Assembly: GCF_023008405.1 (NCBI RefSeq) | Contig: NZ_CP095376.1 | Location: 9,218,501 to 9,282,500 of the forward strand | Source: Amycolatopsis sp. FBCC-B4732 | Lineage (GTDB): Bacteria > Actinomycetota > Actinomycetes > Mycobacteriales > Pseudonocardiaceae | Direction of reading: 5' to 3' | Length of the DNA: 64,000 nt | The notes under the pieces: generated by a model | Database searches by the model: none | Seen by the model: the letters and a program-made list of their open reading frames with translations, nothing else | What the model was told of the DNA's origin: nothing | Shown: positions 20,555 to 29,223 of the stretch, piece after piece | Numbering within the stretch: position 1 is the first letter of the stretch | How the letters are laid out: the number at the start of each line of letters is the position of its first letter | Made by a program: the position numbers and the translations under genes

Positions 20555-20953
20555 GTGTTCAGCATCACCGTCCGTGACCACATGATGGTCGCCCACAGCT
20601 TCCGCGGAGAAGTCTTCGGACCCGCGCAACGCCTGCACGGCGCGACCTTCGTGGTGGACGCGACCTTCCGCCGCGCCGAACTCGACGAGGACAACATCGT
20701 CGTCGACATCGGCAAGGCCACGGAAGAGCTCAAGGCGGTGCTGAGCGACCTGAACTACCGCAACCTCGACGACGAGCCGGAGTTCAAGGGCGTCAACACC
20801 TCGACCGAGTTCCTCGCGAAGGTCGTCGCCGACCGCCTCGCCGACGCCGTCCACGCCGGCCGCCTCGGCGAAGGCGCGCGAGGCCTCGAAGGCATCGCCG
20901 TCTCGCTGAAGGAGTCGCACGTCGCCTGGGCGAGTTACGAGCGTGCGCTGTGA
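20555..20953 (+). CDS. PTPS/QueD-fold protein with altered active site
   Basis: A 132-residue member of the 6-pyruvoyl-tetrahydropterin synthase / 6-carboxytetrahydropterin synthase family (T-fold; [37 protein letters not shown]; final [14 protein letters not shown]). The zinc site normally reads HGHxY, but here it reads LHGATF (residues 27-32). No Cys lies in the usual catalytic position before it. It probably binds a pterin or pyrimidine without doing the PTPS reaction. As I recall, the S. coelicolor homologue SCO6650 has the same losses. GTG start five bases after GGAGG. The stop overlaps the next gene (GTGA). Confidence 0.88.
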   Translation: MFSITVRDHMMVAHSFRGEVFGPAQRLHGATFVVDATFRRAELDEDNIVVDIGKATEELKAVLSDLNYRNLDDEPEFKGVNTSTEFLAKVVADRLADAVHAGRLGEGARGLEGIAVSLKESHVAWASYERAL

Positions 20954-22017
20954 CCGCGCTGTACGTGGTCCTGCCCGGGGACGTCGACGACGCGTCCGTT
21001 CCCAGCGGGGGCAACACCTACGACCGCCGGATGTGCGACCGGCTCACCGCCGCCGGGCTCGACGTGCACGAGATCGCCGTGGCCGGTTCCTGGCCGCGGC
21101 CGGACACCGAGGCCCGCGCGGTCCTCGGCCACCTCCTCGCCGCGCTGCCCACCGGGTCGGCCGTGCTGCTCGACGGCCTGGTCGCGTGCGGCGTGCCCGA
21201 GGTCGTCGTCCCGCAGGCCCGGCGCCTGTCGCTCTCGGTGCTGGTGCACTTGCCGCTGGCCGACGAGACGGGCCTGCCGCCCGCGCTCGCCGCCGAGCTC
21301 GACGCGCTGGAGCGCGAGACGCTGCGGGCCGCGAGCTCGGTCGTCGCGACCAGCGAGTGGGCCGCGCGCCGGCTGATCGGCCACCACGGCCTGGCCCCGC
21401 ACCGCGTGCACGCCGTGCCGCCGGGGGTCGACCCGGCGCCGCCCGCCGTCGGCACCGACGGCGTGTCCCGGCTGGTCTGCGTCGCGAACGTGACCCCGCG
21501 CAAGGGGCAGGGCGTGCTCGCCCAAGCCCTCGAAACCGTCGCCGACCTGCGCTGGACCTGCGAATGCGTCGGCGGCATCCGGCGCGAGACGAAGTACGTC
21601 GAGCGGCTGCGCGAGCACCGGCTCGGCGCCCGCTTCACCCTCACCGGCCCCCGGACCGGCGCGGCGCTGGACGCGACCTACCACTCCGCCGACCTGCTCG
21701 TCCTGCCCTCGCGCGCCGAGACGTACGGCATGGTCGTCACCGAAGCCCTCGCGCGCGGCGTGCCGGTGCTGACCACGGCCGTCGACGCGCTCCCCGACAC
21801 CCTCGGCGTCGCCCCCGACGGCTCGGTGCCCGGGATGCTCGTCCCCGGCGACGACGTCGCGGCGCTCGGCGCGGCCCTGCGCCGCTGGCTCACCGAACCC
21901 GAGCTGCGGACGCGGCTGCGGGCCGCGGCGAAGCTGCGCCGCGAGACCCTCACCGGCTGGGACGACACCGCCCGCCGGATCGCCGACATCGTCCAGCGGC
22001 AGGAGGCGGCGGCATGA
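20950..22017 (+). CDS. Glycosyltransferase family 4 protein
   Basis: A 355-residue GT-B glycosyltransferase. The N-domain has a Gly-rich acceptor loop ([11 protein letters not shown]). The C-domain has the nucleotide-sugar site ([14 protein letters not shown]) and the EX7E-type motif region ([25 protein letters not shown]). GTG start overlaps the PTPS-like gene and ATGA overlaps the methyltransferase gene, so it is tightly coupled. It probably glycosylates the pyrimidine or pterin-type intermediate (inference). A similar gene lies at 27720. Confidence 0.93.
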   Translation: MTALYVVLPGDVDDASVPSGGNTYDRRMCDRLTAAGLDVHEIAVAGSWPRPDTEARAVLGHLLAALPTGSAVLLDGLVACGVPEVVVPQARRLSLSVLVHLPLADETGLPPALAAELDALERETLRAASSVVATSEWAARRLIGHHGLAPHRVHAVPPGVDPAPPAVGTDGVSRLVCVANVTPRKGQGVLAQALETVADLRWTCECVGGIRRETKYVERLREHRLGARFTLTGPRTGAALDATYHSADLLVLPSRAETYGMVVTEALARGVPVLTTAVDALPDTLGVAPDGSVPGMLVPGDDVAALGAALRRWLTEPELRTRLRAAAKLRRETLTGWDDTARRIADIVQRQEAAA

Positions 22018-22841
22018 CCGCGTTCGCGCCGGACTGGCTCTACCTGCGGGAACCCGCCGACGCCGCGGCCCGCGCCCCCGAACTCGTCGACGCGCTGCGC
22101 GAGCACCTGCCCGAGGGCGACCTGGTCATCCGCGACCTCGGCTGCGGCACCGGCTCGCTCGGCCGCTGGCTCGCCGCGCGCCTGCCCGGCGCCCAGCACT
22201 GGATCCTGCACGACAACGACCCCGGGCTGCTCGAGCGCGCCCGCACCGAGCTGCCGGCCACCGCGCTGGACGGCAGCCCCGTCGACGCCGTCGCCGAGCG
22301 GCGGGACGTCACCGCGCTGCGCGCCGCCGACCTCGCCGGGACGTCGCTGGTCACCGCGTCCGCGCTGCTCGACCTGCTGACCAGGGACGAGGTCACGGCG
22401 CTGGCCACGGCCATCGCCGAAGCGGGCTGCGCGGCGCTGCTGATGCTGTCGGTCACCGGCAAGGTCGAGCTCTCGCCCGGCGACCCGCTCGACCCCGCTC
22501 TCTCCGCCGCCTTCAACGCCCACCAGCGGCGGCTCACCGGCGGCCGCCGGCTGCTCGGCCCGACCGCGGTGGACGTCGCCGCGACGGCGTTCGGCCGGCT
22601 CGGCGCCACCGTCGTGCGCGCGGAGAGCGCGTGGCGGCTCGGGCCGGACCAGGCGGAACTGCAGCGGCAGTGGCTCGAAGGCTGGGTCGGCGCCGCCGTC
22701 GAGCAGCTGCCGGAGCTGCGCCCGGTCTCCGACGTCTACCTGCAGCGACGCCTCGAAATGGCGGCGGCCGGCGAGCTGCACGCGGTGGTCCACCACGGCG
22801 ACCTGCTGGTCCTGCCGCCGAGCCCGGGGGTGGCGGCGTGA
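22014..22841 (+). CDS. Class I SAM-dependent methyltransferase
   Basis: A 275-residue methyltransferase. Motif I is LVIRDLGCGTGSLGRWLAARL (near residue 38). An acidic loop (HWILHDNDPGLLERAR) that binds the SAM ribose follows, and motif III-like LVTASALLDLLTRDEV comes next. The C-terminal half carries a Trp/Arg-rich segment that may bind the acceptor. The ATG overlaps the GT4 stop. Substrate unknown; within this operon O- or N-methylation of the glycosylated intermediate is the simplest idea. Confidence 0.92.
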   Translation: MTAFAPDWLYLREPADAAARAPELVDALREHLPEGDLVIRDLGCGTGSLGRWLAARLPGAQHWILHDNDPGLLERARTELPATALDGSPVDAVAERRDVTALRAADLAGTSLVTASALLDLLTRDEVTALATAIAEAGCAALLMLSVTGKVELSPGDPLDPALSAAFNAHQRRLTGGRRLLGPTAVDVAATAFGRLGATVVRAESAWRLGPDQAELQRQWLEGWVGAAVEQLPELRPVSDVYLQRRLEMAAAGELHAVVHHGDLLVLPPSPGVAA

Positions 22842-23857
22842 AGCGCGCACTGGCGTGGCTCCGGATCCTCGGCGCGGCAGGGATCCTCGCGGTCCTCGTC
22901 TGGCAGCTCGGCAGCGCCGCCTTCCTCGACGGTCTCGGCCGGATCAGCGCGCCCGGCGTGCTGGCCGCGCTGGCCATCGGCTTCGCGACGACGGTGTTCA
23001 GCGCGGGCCGCTGGCAGATCGTCGCCACCCGGCTCGGCCTGCGGCTTTCGCTGCGGCCCGCGGTCGCCGACTACTACCGCGCGCTGTTCCTCAACGGCGT
23101 GCTGCCCGCGGGCGTCCTCGGCGACGTCCACCGCGCGGTGCAGCACGGCCGCGACTCGGGTGACGTGCCGCGCGGCGTGCGTGCCGTCGTCCTGGAGCGC
23201 ACCGCCGGTCAGCTCGTGCTGATCGCGTCCGCGGTGGGTGTCGTGCTCTTCGTCCCGGATGCCGTGCCCGGCGCCTTCCGCGAGGTCGTGGCGGTCACCG
23301 GCGTGGTCGTCGTGCTCGCCGCCGTCGCCGGGATCGTCGCCGGCCGGCTGTTCGGCGGGCGCTGGATCCACAGCCCGTCGAAGGTCCGCCGCGGCTTCGC
23401 CGTCACCCTCGCCGACCTGCGGCTCGGCCTGTTCACCCGCGAGACCTGGCCCGGCGTGGGCTTCCTGTCGGCCGCGACGCTGGCCGGGCACCTGGCGCTG
23501 TTCGTCGTCGCCGCCCGCGTCGCCGGGGTCGGCGCGCCGGTGGGGCAGCTCGTGCCGCTGATGATCCTCGCGCTGCTCGCGATGGGTCTCCCGCTCAACA
23601 TCGGCGGCTTCGGCCCGCGCGAGGGCGTCTGTGCCCTGCTCTTCGGCGCGGCCGGTCTGGGCGCCGCCCAAGGTGTCACCGTCGCCGTCGTCTACGGCGT
23701 GCTCACGCTGGTCGCGAGCCTGCCCGGCGCCGGTGTCCTGCTCGTCCGGAGCGTCGCCGGGTTCCGCGTGACCCGCGCTCCGCACACCGGTGCCGTGCCC
23801 GCGCCGCGCTCCGCAGCCGACACCGGGATCGAATCGGAAGTGGGGTTGAAATCATGA
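22838..23857 (+). CDS. Lysylphosphatidylglycerol synthase TM-region / flippase-like membrane protein
   Basis: A 339-residue polytopic protein of the LPG_synthase_TM (AglD/MprF-N) family with about eight membrane helices. Family landmarks: the N-terminal LLWQLG-like helix, [44 protein letters not shown], the [13 protein letters not shown] segment, and [20 protein letters not shown]. Family members flip or hold lipid-linked substrates. Its presence suggests a lipid-linked or exported product. GTG start overlaps the methyltransferase stop, and its own stop overlaps the GTP cyclohydrolase ATG. Confidence 0.9.
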   Translation: MKRALAWLRILGAAGILAVLVWQLGSAAFLDGLGRISAPGVLAALAIGFATTVFSAGRWQIVATRLGLRLSLRPAVADYYRALFLNGVLPAGVLGDVHRAVQHGRDSGDVPRGVRAVVLERTAGQLVLIASAVGVVLFVPDAVPGAFREVVAVTGVVVVLAAVAGIVAGRLFGGRWIHSPSKVRRGFAVTLADLRLGLFTRETWPGVGFLSAATLAGHLALFVVAARVAGVGAPVGQLVPLMILALLAMGLPLNIGGFGPREGVCALLFGAAGLGAAQGVTVAVVYGVLTLVASLPGAGVLLVRSVAGFRVTRAPHTGAVPAPRSAADTGIESEVGLKS

Positions 23858-24504
23858 CCGCAAGCGACGTCATCGGGGACGTGCCGCACCGGGCCGTGGT
23901 CGAACGGGTCGTCGAGACCCGGCTGCCGACCCGGCACGGGACGTTCCGCGCGGTCGGCTACCTCGACCGGGCCGGCACCGAACAGGTCGCGCTGGTGTAC
24001 GGCGAGATCACCGAGCTCGGCACGCTGACCCGCGTGCACAGCGAGTGCCTGACCGGCGACGTCTTCGGCTCGACGCACTGCGAGTGCGGCGACCAGCTGG
24101 CGGCGGCGCTGGACCGGATCGTCGAGGAGGGCTCGGGCGTGCTGGTCTACGTCCAGGGCCACGAGGGCCGCGGGATCGGCCTGCTCGCGAAGCTGAAGGC
24201 GATGCGGCTGCAGGACGAAGGCCTCGACACGGTCGACGCGAACGTGGCGCTCGGCCTGCCGATCGACGCCCGCGACTACCACGCGGCGGCGGCCATCCTG
24301 CAGGACCTGGGGGTCCGGTCGGTGCGGCTGCTGTCGAACAACCCGGAGAAGGTCGAGCAGCTGACGCGCTACGGAATCCGGATCAGCGAGCAGGTTCCGC
24401 TGCTGGTTCCGCCGAACCCGGAAAGCCTGCGCTACCTCCGCACGAAGGCCGAGCGGATGGCCCACCTGCTCCCGCACCTGGACCAGGCCCTCACCGCCCG
24501 CTGA
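23854..24504 (+). CDS. GTP cyclohydrolase II homologue, FAPy-forming type
   Basis: A 216-residue RibA-fold enzyme. Zinc ligands are Cys65, Cys76 and Cys78 ([15 protein letters not shown]). The GTP-phosphate Arg lies in HEGRGIGL, with NNPEKVEQL near the end. In riboflavin-type enzymes the following helix reads KxRAYALQD; here it is KLKAMRLQD, with Met117 replacing the conserved Tyr. From memory of work on S. coelicolor SCO6655, this Tyr-to-Met switch makes the enzyme stop at the formylamino pyrimidine (FAPy) instead of releasing formate. No RibB domain is fused and no rib genes are nearby. Last gene of the overlapping operon; its end overlaps the convergent amidohydrolase by 14 bases. Confidence 0.93.
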   Translation: MTASDVIGDVPHRAVVERVVETRLPTRHGTFRAVGYLDRAGTEQVALVYGEITELGTLTRVHSECLTGDVFGSTHCECGDQLAAALDRIVEEGSGVLVYVQGHEGRGIGLLAKLKAMRLQDEGLDTVDANVALGLPIDARDYHAAAAILQDLGVRSVRLLSNNPEKVEQLTRYGIRISEQVPLLVPPNPESLRYLRTKAERMAHLLPHLDQALTAR

Positions 24505-25201
24505 CGACCCCGAGCACCTCGAGGACGGTGGCGAAGCGCTGGACCAGCGTGTCCAGCAGGACGTGTCCCTTCGCCGCCGTCGCCAGCGAGGGACGGCCGA
24601 CCACCCCCGATTCCGTGTACGCCCGCAGGCCGCGCGTCAGCAGGTGCTCCCGGTCGGTGACGTGGTCGGCCTCCTCGTACCCCGGCCGGACCAGGTGCGG
24701 GTGCGCGTGCAGCAGGATCGACGTCTCCAGCTCGCCCGCGTGCATGTCGTCGTCCAGCGACGTCCGCAGGCCGGCCGCGGTGTGCGCGGCCTGCCAGTCC
24801 GCGACGCCGGGGAACAACGCCATCGCGCCCGCCGCCTCTTGGACCACATTGGACAGTACGTAGTTGCCGCCGTGCCCGTTGACCAGCACGAGCCGGTCCA
24901 CGCCGGACGCTTTCAGCGACTCGGCGACGTCGGTGACCACGGCGTGCAACGTGCGCGCCGAGATGCTCACGGTGCCGGCCCATCCCGCGTGTTCGTGCGA
25001 GCAGGAGATCGTGATCGGCGGCAGGTGGAGCACCGGGTACGCGGCGGCGACGGCCTTCGCGAGGGTTGCCGCGATCACCGCGTCGGTGGCCAGGGGGAGG
25101 TGCGCGCCGTGCTGCTCGAAGCTGCCGATCGGCAGCACCGCGACCGACGCCCGCCGCGTCTGCTCGTCGGTGGTGGTCGCGAGCGGGAACAGCTCGGTCA
25201 T
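24491..25201 (-). CDS. Creatininase-family amidohydrolase (FAPy deformylase / MftE-like)
   Basis: A 236-residue creatininase-fold metalloenzyme. Metal ligands: Glu29, His31 and Asp40 in [15 protein letters not shown]; His110 in VNGHGGN; Glu157 in HAGELETS. The family includes creatininase, mycofactocin MftE and the archaeal FAPy deformylase ArfB. Next to a GTP cyclohydrolase predicted to release FAPy, deformylation of FAPy to the diaminopyrimidine is the best guess. No other mycofactocin genes are present. It is convergent with the operon, and its start faces the inositol-phosphatase gene across only 29 bases. Confidence 0.9.
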   Translation of the reverse strand: MTELFPLATTTDEQTRRASVAVLPIGSFEQHGAHLPLATDAVIAATLAKAVAAAYPVLHLPPITISCSHEHAGWAGTVSISARTLHAVVTDVAESLKASGVDRLVLVNGHGGNYVLSNVVQEAAGAMALFPGVADWQAAHTAAGLRTSLDDDMHAGELETSILLHAHPHLVRPGYEEADHVTDREHLLTRGLRAYTESGVVGRPSLATAAKGHVLLDTLVQRFATVLEVLGVVSGR

Positions 25202-25230
25202 GGGCGCGTCCCTTCTCTATGTTGGGTGGC

Positions 25231-26031
25231 ATGACCGAGCATGCCGCACTGCTGGCCGTCGCGCGCGAAGCCGTGGCGAAGGCGACCGGGATCGTCCGGT
25301 CGCGCCCGACCTTTTCCGTTTCCGCGAAAGGCGATCGCGACCTGGTGACCGACGTCGACACCGCCGTCGAGGACGCGCTGAGGGAGTTCCTCGCCGCCGA
25401 AACCCCCGAAATCGGCTTCCTCGGCGAGGAGCGCGGGCGCAGCGGGGCCGAGGGCGGCCGCTGGTGGGCCCTCGACCCGATCGACGGGACCGCGAACTTC
25501 GCCCGCGGGATTCCGCTCTGCGGCATTTCCCTGGCGCTCGTGGACGGCGAACACAGCACGGTCGCCGCGATCGCCCTGCCGTACCTCGGCGTCACGTACA
25601 CGGCCGCGCGCGGCGAAGGTGCTTTCGCGAACGGGGAGCGGATCGGCGCGTCGCGGGCGACGGAGCTGTCCGACGCGATGATCGCCGTCGGTGACTTCGC
25701 GATCGGGGAACTCGCCGAAGAGAAGAACCGCGCGCGGCTGGCGCTGCTGACCGACCTCGGCGCGCGGGCGCAGAAGATCCGGATGCTGGGCACCGCGGCG
25801 GTCGACCTCTCGTGGACGGCGGACGGAAAGCTCGACGCCGCACTGATCCTGTCCAACAACCCGTGGGACACCATGGCCGGCGTGCTGCTCGTGCGCGAGG
25901 CCGGCGGGGCCGTCGTCGACCGCGACGGCAGCGAGCACACGGTCGGTTCCGCGGCGACGATCGCCGTCGGCGCCGGGCTGCGCAAGGAGATCGTGGACGC
26001 ACTTGATCGCGCGTTCGGGGTTGTTCGTTAG
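25231..26031 (+). CDS. Inositol monophosphatase family protein
   Basis: A 266-residue lithium-sensitive-type phosphatase. Motifs: GDRDLVTDVD, GEERG, WWALDPIDGTANFARGIPLCGISLAL (metal-binding DPIDGT) and NNPWDTMAGVLLVREAGG (second WD motif). It dephosphorylates inositol-1-phosphate, histidinol-phosphate or a related sugar phosphate. ATG at 25231 gives the normal N-terminus. Only 29 bases separate it from the divergent amidohydrolase gene, so at least one of the two transcripts is probably leaderless. Confidence 0.93.
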   Translation: MTEHAALLAVAREAVAKATGIVRSRPTFSVSAKGDRDLVTDVDTAVEDALREFLAAETPEIGFLGEERGRSGAEGGRWWALDPIDGTANFARGIPLCGISLALVDGEHSTVAAIALPYLGVTYTAARGEGAFANGERIGASRATELSDAMIAVGDFAIGELAEEKNRARLALLTDLGARAQKIRMLGTAAVDLSWTADGKLDAALILSNNPWDTMAGVLLVREAGGAVVDRDGSEHTVGSAATIAVGAGLRKEIVDALDRAFGVVR

Positions 26032-26168
26032 GATCGCGGGTATCCGGGTGGGCGGCGCCACAGCGCGCGATTGCACTGCCCGCCCAAGGTTTTCGGTTAG
26101 GTTGGTACCGGTGGGCCGCCACGGCTGGCATGCTGACCGGATCTCTCGGCCACTTCGGAGAATGGTGG

Positions 26169-27650
26169 ATGCTCGTGGAAAGTCGCCGGATCCGCGATCG
26201 GTACCGGCTGCTCGAGCCGATCGGCGGCGGCGCGATGGGCACGGTGTGGCGGGCCCAGGACGAAAAGCTCGACCGCACCGTGGCGATCAAGGAACTCCTG
26301 CTGCCGCACGACCACGACGAGCACCGCACGCAAGAAGCGAAGAACCGCGCGATGCGCGAGGCGCGGATCGCCGCCCGGTTGCAGCATTCCCACGCGATCA
26401 CCGTGTTCGCGGTCCTCGAGGAGGAGGACCGGCCGTGGTTGATCATGGAATACCTGCCGTCGAAGAGTTTCGCGGTCTTGATCCGCGAGGAGCCGACGTC
26501 GGTCGACGACGCCATCCGCGTCGGCGCGCAGATCAGTTCCGCGCTGGCCGGCGCGCACCGCGCCGGGGTCGTGCACCGCGACGTGAAGCCGGCCAACATC
26601 CTGGTCTCCGAGGACGGCACGGCGAAGATCACCGACTTCGGGATCTCCCGCGCGATCGGTGACGTCAAGCTGACGGCGACCGGTGAGATCGCCGGCACGC
26701 CCGCCTACCTCGCGCCCGAGGTGGCCCGCGGCGAGGACGCGGACTTCGCCGCCGACGTCTTCTCCCTCGGCGCCACGCTCTACGCCGCGGTCGAGGGGAA
26801 GCCGCCATACGGCACCGCGGACAACCCGATCGCCTTGCTCTACAAGGCGTCCAGCGGCGAGATCGAGCCGCCGGAGCAGGCGGGCAGGCTGACGCCGCTG
26901 CTGCTGCGGATGCTCGCCTCCGACCCGGCCGAGCGGCCGTCGATGGACGAGGTCGAGCGGGAGCTCGTCGCGCTGCTGCCGGACGCCGAGCCCGGCGAGT
27001 CGGTGCTGGCGGCGACGCTGCCCGAGGCCGAGCCGGCGGCGGTACCTCCGGTGCCGCCCGTGCCCGCCGCGGTCGCCGTGCCCGCGGGCGAGGTCGCCTC
27101 GGTGTCGCCGGGCGCGCGCAAGGGCCTGATCGCCGTCGGGGCGGGCGCGGCGCTGCTGTGCGTCGCGGTCGTGGTGGCGATCCTGCTGGTCGTGCGGCAG
27201 AAGCCGCCGACGGACAACGCCGCGCCCCCGGCGTCGCCGTCCGTTTCCGCCTCGGCTTCGGTCACCCCGCCGGCGCCGACGTCCCCGGCGCCGACGTCCC
27301 CTTCGACGGCGCCCACGACGTCGGCACCGCCCACCTCGACGCCGGTTTCGAGCGTGGCGTCGACGAAGACCGCGGCCGACGCGCTCAGCGCGTACTACGC
27401 GTTGCTGCCGAACAACACAGCGGAGGCGTGGAACCTGCTCACGGACCGCTTCAAGGCGTCGCGCAGGCAGACGCTGGCGACGTACCAGAACTTCTGGCGC
27501 CAGTACAAGTCGGTGAAGGCCGACAGCGTGCGGGAGATCAGTCCCGGGCGGGTCACCGCACACGTCCTCTACGACGGGGGCAAGGGCGAGAACGACACCT
27601 TCACGTTGGTCCAGGAAGGCGGCATCTGGAAGATCGACGCTCAGAGCTGA
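26169..27650 (+). CDS. Serine/threonine protein kinase (PknB-like, membrane-anchored)
   Basis: A 493-residue receptor kinase. The N-terminal kinase domain (about 11-270) has the Gly loop IGGGAMGTVW, ATP-binding Lys41, catalytic HRDVKPAN (Asp138), DFG at 156-158 and the activation-loop TGEIAGTPAYLAPE. A Pro-rich juxtamembrane stretch precedes one helix (about 320-342). An extracellular Pro/Ser/Thr spacer of about 60 residues follows, and then a small globular domain resembling NTF2-like folds (ALSAYYALLPNNTAEAWNLL ... KIDAQS). No PASTA repeats. ATG at 26169 follows GGAG. Probably senses an envelope signal. Confidence 0.95.
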   Translation: MLVESRRIRDRYRLLEPIGGGAMGTVWRAQDEKLDRTVAIKELLLPHDHDEHRTQEAKNRAMREARIAARLQHSHAITVFAVLEEEDRPWLIMEYLPSKSFAVLIREEPTSVDDAIRVGAQISSALAGAHRAGVVHRDVKPANILVSEDGTAKITDFGISRAIGDVKLTATGEIAGTPAYLAPEVARGEDADFAADVFSLGATLYAAVEGKPPYGTADNPIALLYKASSGEIEPPEQAGRLTPLLLRMLASDPAERPSMDEVERELVALLPDAEPGESVLAATLPEAEPAAVPPVPPVPAAVAVPAGEVASVSPGARKGLIAVGAGAALLCVAVVVAILLVVRQKPPTDNAAPPASPSVSASASVTPPAPTSPAPTSPSTAPTTSAPPTSTPVSSVASTKTAADALSAYYALLPNNTAEAWNLLTDRFKASRRQTLATYQNFWRQYKSVKADSVREISPGRVTAHVLYDGGKGENDTFTLVQEGGIWKIDAQS

Positions 27651-27719
27651 ACCTTCCCGGCTCCGGCCGCGTGTGACGGATGAGGCGTCCCGCCGTCGAT
27701 CCACGCTGGAGGTTGAGCG

Positions 27720-28796
27720 ATGAGGCCTGCCGACCCGATGGTGTTCATCCTCCCGGCCGCCCCACCGGGGAGCGACACGTACGACAAGCGCATGTGCCAG
27801 AACCTGCCCGCCGTCGGGCAGCCGGTGCTCGAACTGCCGATCGCGGGCAACTGGCCGGAGCCCGACGCGACGTCGAGACGCCGGCTCGCGCGCTCGCTGG
27901 CGGCGCTGCCCGACCGGACGGTGGTGCTGCTCGACGGCATGATCGCGGCGGGCGTACCGGAGATAGTCGTCCCGCACGCCCGCCGCCTGCGGCTGGCCGT
28001 GCTGGTCCACCAGGCCCTGGCCGACGAGCCCGGCCTCGACCCGGCGCACGCCGCGGAGCTGGACGCGTGCGAGCGCGAGACGCTGCGGATGGCCGGGATG
28101 GTCGTCGCGACCAGCCCGTGGCTCGCCCGCCTGCTGATCGACCGGCACGACCTGGACCCGAGCCGCGTGTACGTCGCCAAGCCGGGCACCGACGCGGCCC
28201 CGCTGGCGGCGGGCGCCGACGGCGTGTCCAGGCTGCTGTGCGTCGGCGACGTGACCCGGCGGAACGGCCAGGACCTGCTGGTCCAGGCCCTCGGCGAGGT
28301 CGACCACCTGGCCCTGTCGTGCGTCTTCGCGGGCTCACTGGCCACCGACCCGGCGTACGTGGACGAGCTGCACTGGTCGATCGAGCGCCTCGGCCTGGGC
28401 GGCCGCATCACGCTGGCCGGCGACGCGGTGGACCTGGCGGCGGCGTACAACGCAGCGGACCTCCTGGTCATCCCGGCCCGCGCGGCGACGTCCGGCATGT
28501 ACGTCGCCCAGGCACTGGCCCGCGGCATCCCGGTCCTGGCCACGGAGGTCGGCGGGGTGTACGACGCGCTGGGCGTCGACGCGGACGGCGAGGTCCCGGG
28601 CCTGCTGGTGGACCCGGACGACCCGTTCTCGCTGGCAGACGCTTTGCACCGGTGGTACGCGGACCCGGAGCTCCGCCGCTCTCTCCGGACGGCGGCGCTG
28701 GGCAGGGGGAGCGCGCTGGAGGAGTGGGACGTGGCGGCACGGCGGTTGACGCACGTGCTTTCGCGGCTGGCTTCGGAGCCCCGCATCGTCGCCTGA
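27720..28796 (+). CDS. Glycosyltransferase family 4 protein (paralogue of the one at 20950)
   Basis: A 358-residue GT-B enzyme similar to the GT4 at 20950 along its whole length. Shared features: SDTYDKRM against [30 protein letters not shown] against [50 protein letters not shown]; the C-terminal VPGLLVDPDDPFSLADALHRWYADPELR. The donor-site acidic motif differs (IPARAATSGMYVAQALARG instead of [17 protein letters not shown]), so Glu is lost and its donor or activity may have changed. It follows the kinase gene by 69 bases with a GGAGG ribosome site. Confidence 0.9.
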   Translation: MRPADPMVFILPAAPPGSDTYDKRMCQNLPAVGQPVLELPIAGNWPEPDATSRRRLARSLAALPDRTVVLLDGMIAAGVPEIVVPHARRLRLAVLVHQALADEPGLDPAHAAELDACERETLRMAGMVVATSPWLARLLIDRHDLDPSRVYVAKPGTDAAPLAAGADGVSRLLCVGDVTRRNGQDLLVQALGEVDHLALSCVFAGSLATDPAYVDELHWSIERLGLGGRITLAGDAVDLAAAYNAADLLVIPARAATSGMYVAQALARGIPVLATEVGGVYDALGVDADGEVPGLLVDPDDPFSLADALHRWYADPELRRSLRTAALGRGSALEEWDVAARRLTHVLSRLASEPRIVA

Positions 28797-28822
28797 GGCC
28801 CGCCCGGCTGAACCCTGACGCG

Positions 28823-29160
28823 ATGCTCGATTCCGAACGCGGCTTCCTCGAAGTCGCCGGCCGCGACCCCGACCGCCCGCTGCGCGACCAGCTCCTGGGC
28901 ATCCGCGACCTGGTGTCGGCCGACATGGACTGGGCCGACAGCCGCTTCCGCCGGCGCGCGTCGATCGTGCGGGTGGCCGCCCTCCTGCTCACCGCGGTCT
29001 CGACGGGCTCGAGACGTTCTTCAACTGGCGTTCGCGGTGGGTGCTGATGGAGGAGACCCGCTACGACCTCAACCGGATCCACGACGAGCTGGACTACTAC
29101 CTCGTCGGCACCCTGACGGCCGAACTGAGCCGCGGGCGGTTGCAGGAGTTCTTCGACCGC
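28823..29160 (+). pseudogene. Broken DUF4231/SLATT-like membrane protein gene
   Basis: Two pieces of one former gene in different frames. Piece 1 (ATG 28823) gives MLDSERGFLEVAGRDPDRPL, then RDLVSADMDWADSRFRRRASIVRVAALLLTAVSTG, and then turns into nonsense ending at 29047. Piece 2, from about 29010 in another frame, gives LETFFNWRSRWVLMEETRYD, then LNRIHDELDYYLVGT. The middle (second membrane helix) is missing, so a deletion has removed part of it. The FNWRSRWVLMEE segment is typical of DUF4231-like proteins. Piece 2 has no stop and runs in frame into the sigma-factor gene. Confidence 0.7.
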
Positions 29161-29223
29161 CGCGGTCGCCCGGGATCCGGTCCTGACCGATTCCTTTCGC
29201 GCCCGCCGCCGGTCGGTACAAAG

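Noticed and set aside
24491..25201. Mycofactocin locus (creatininase as MftE)
   Set aside because: No MftA-D or MftF genes nearby; the linked GTP cyclohydrolase makes the FAPy deformylase idea more likely.
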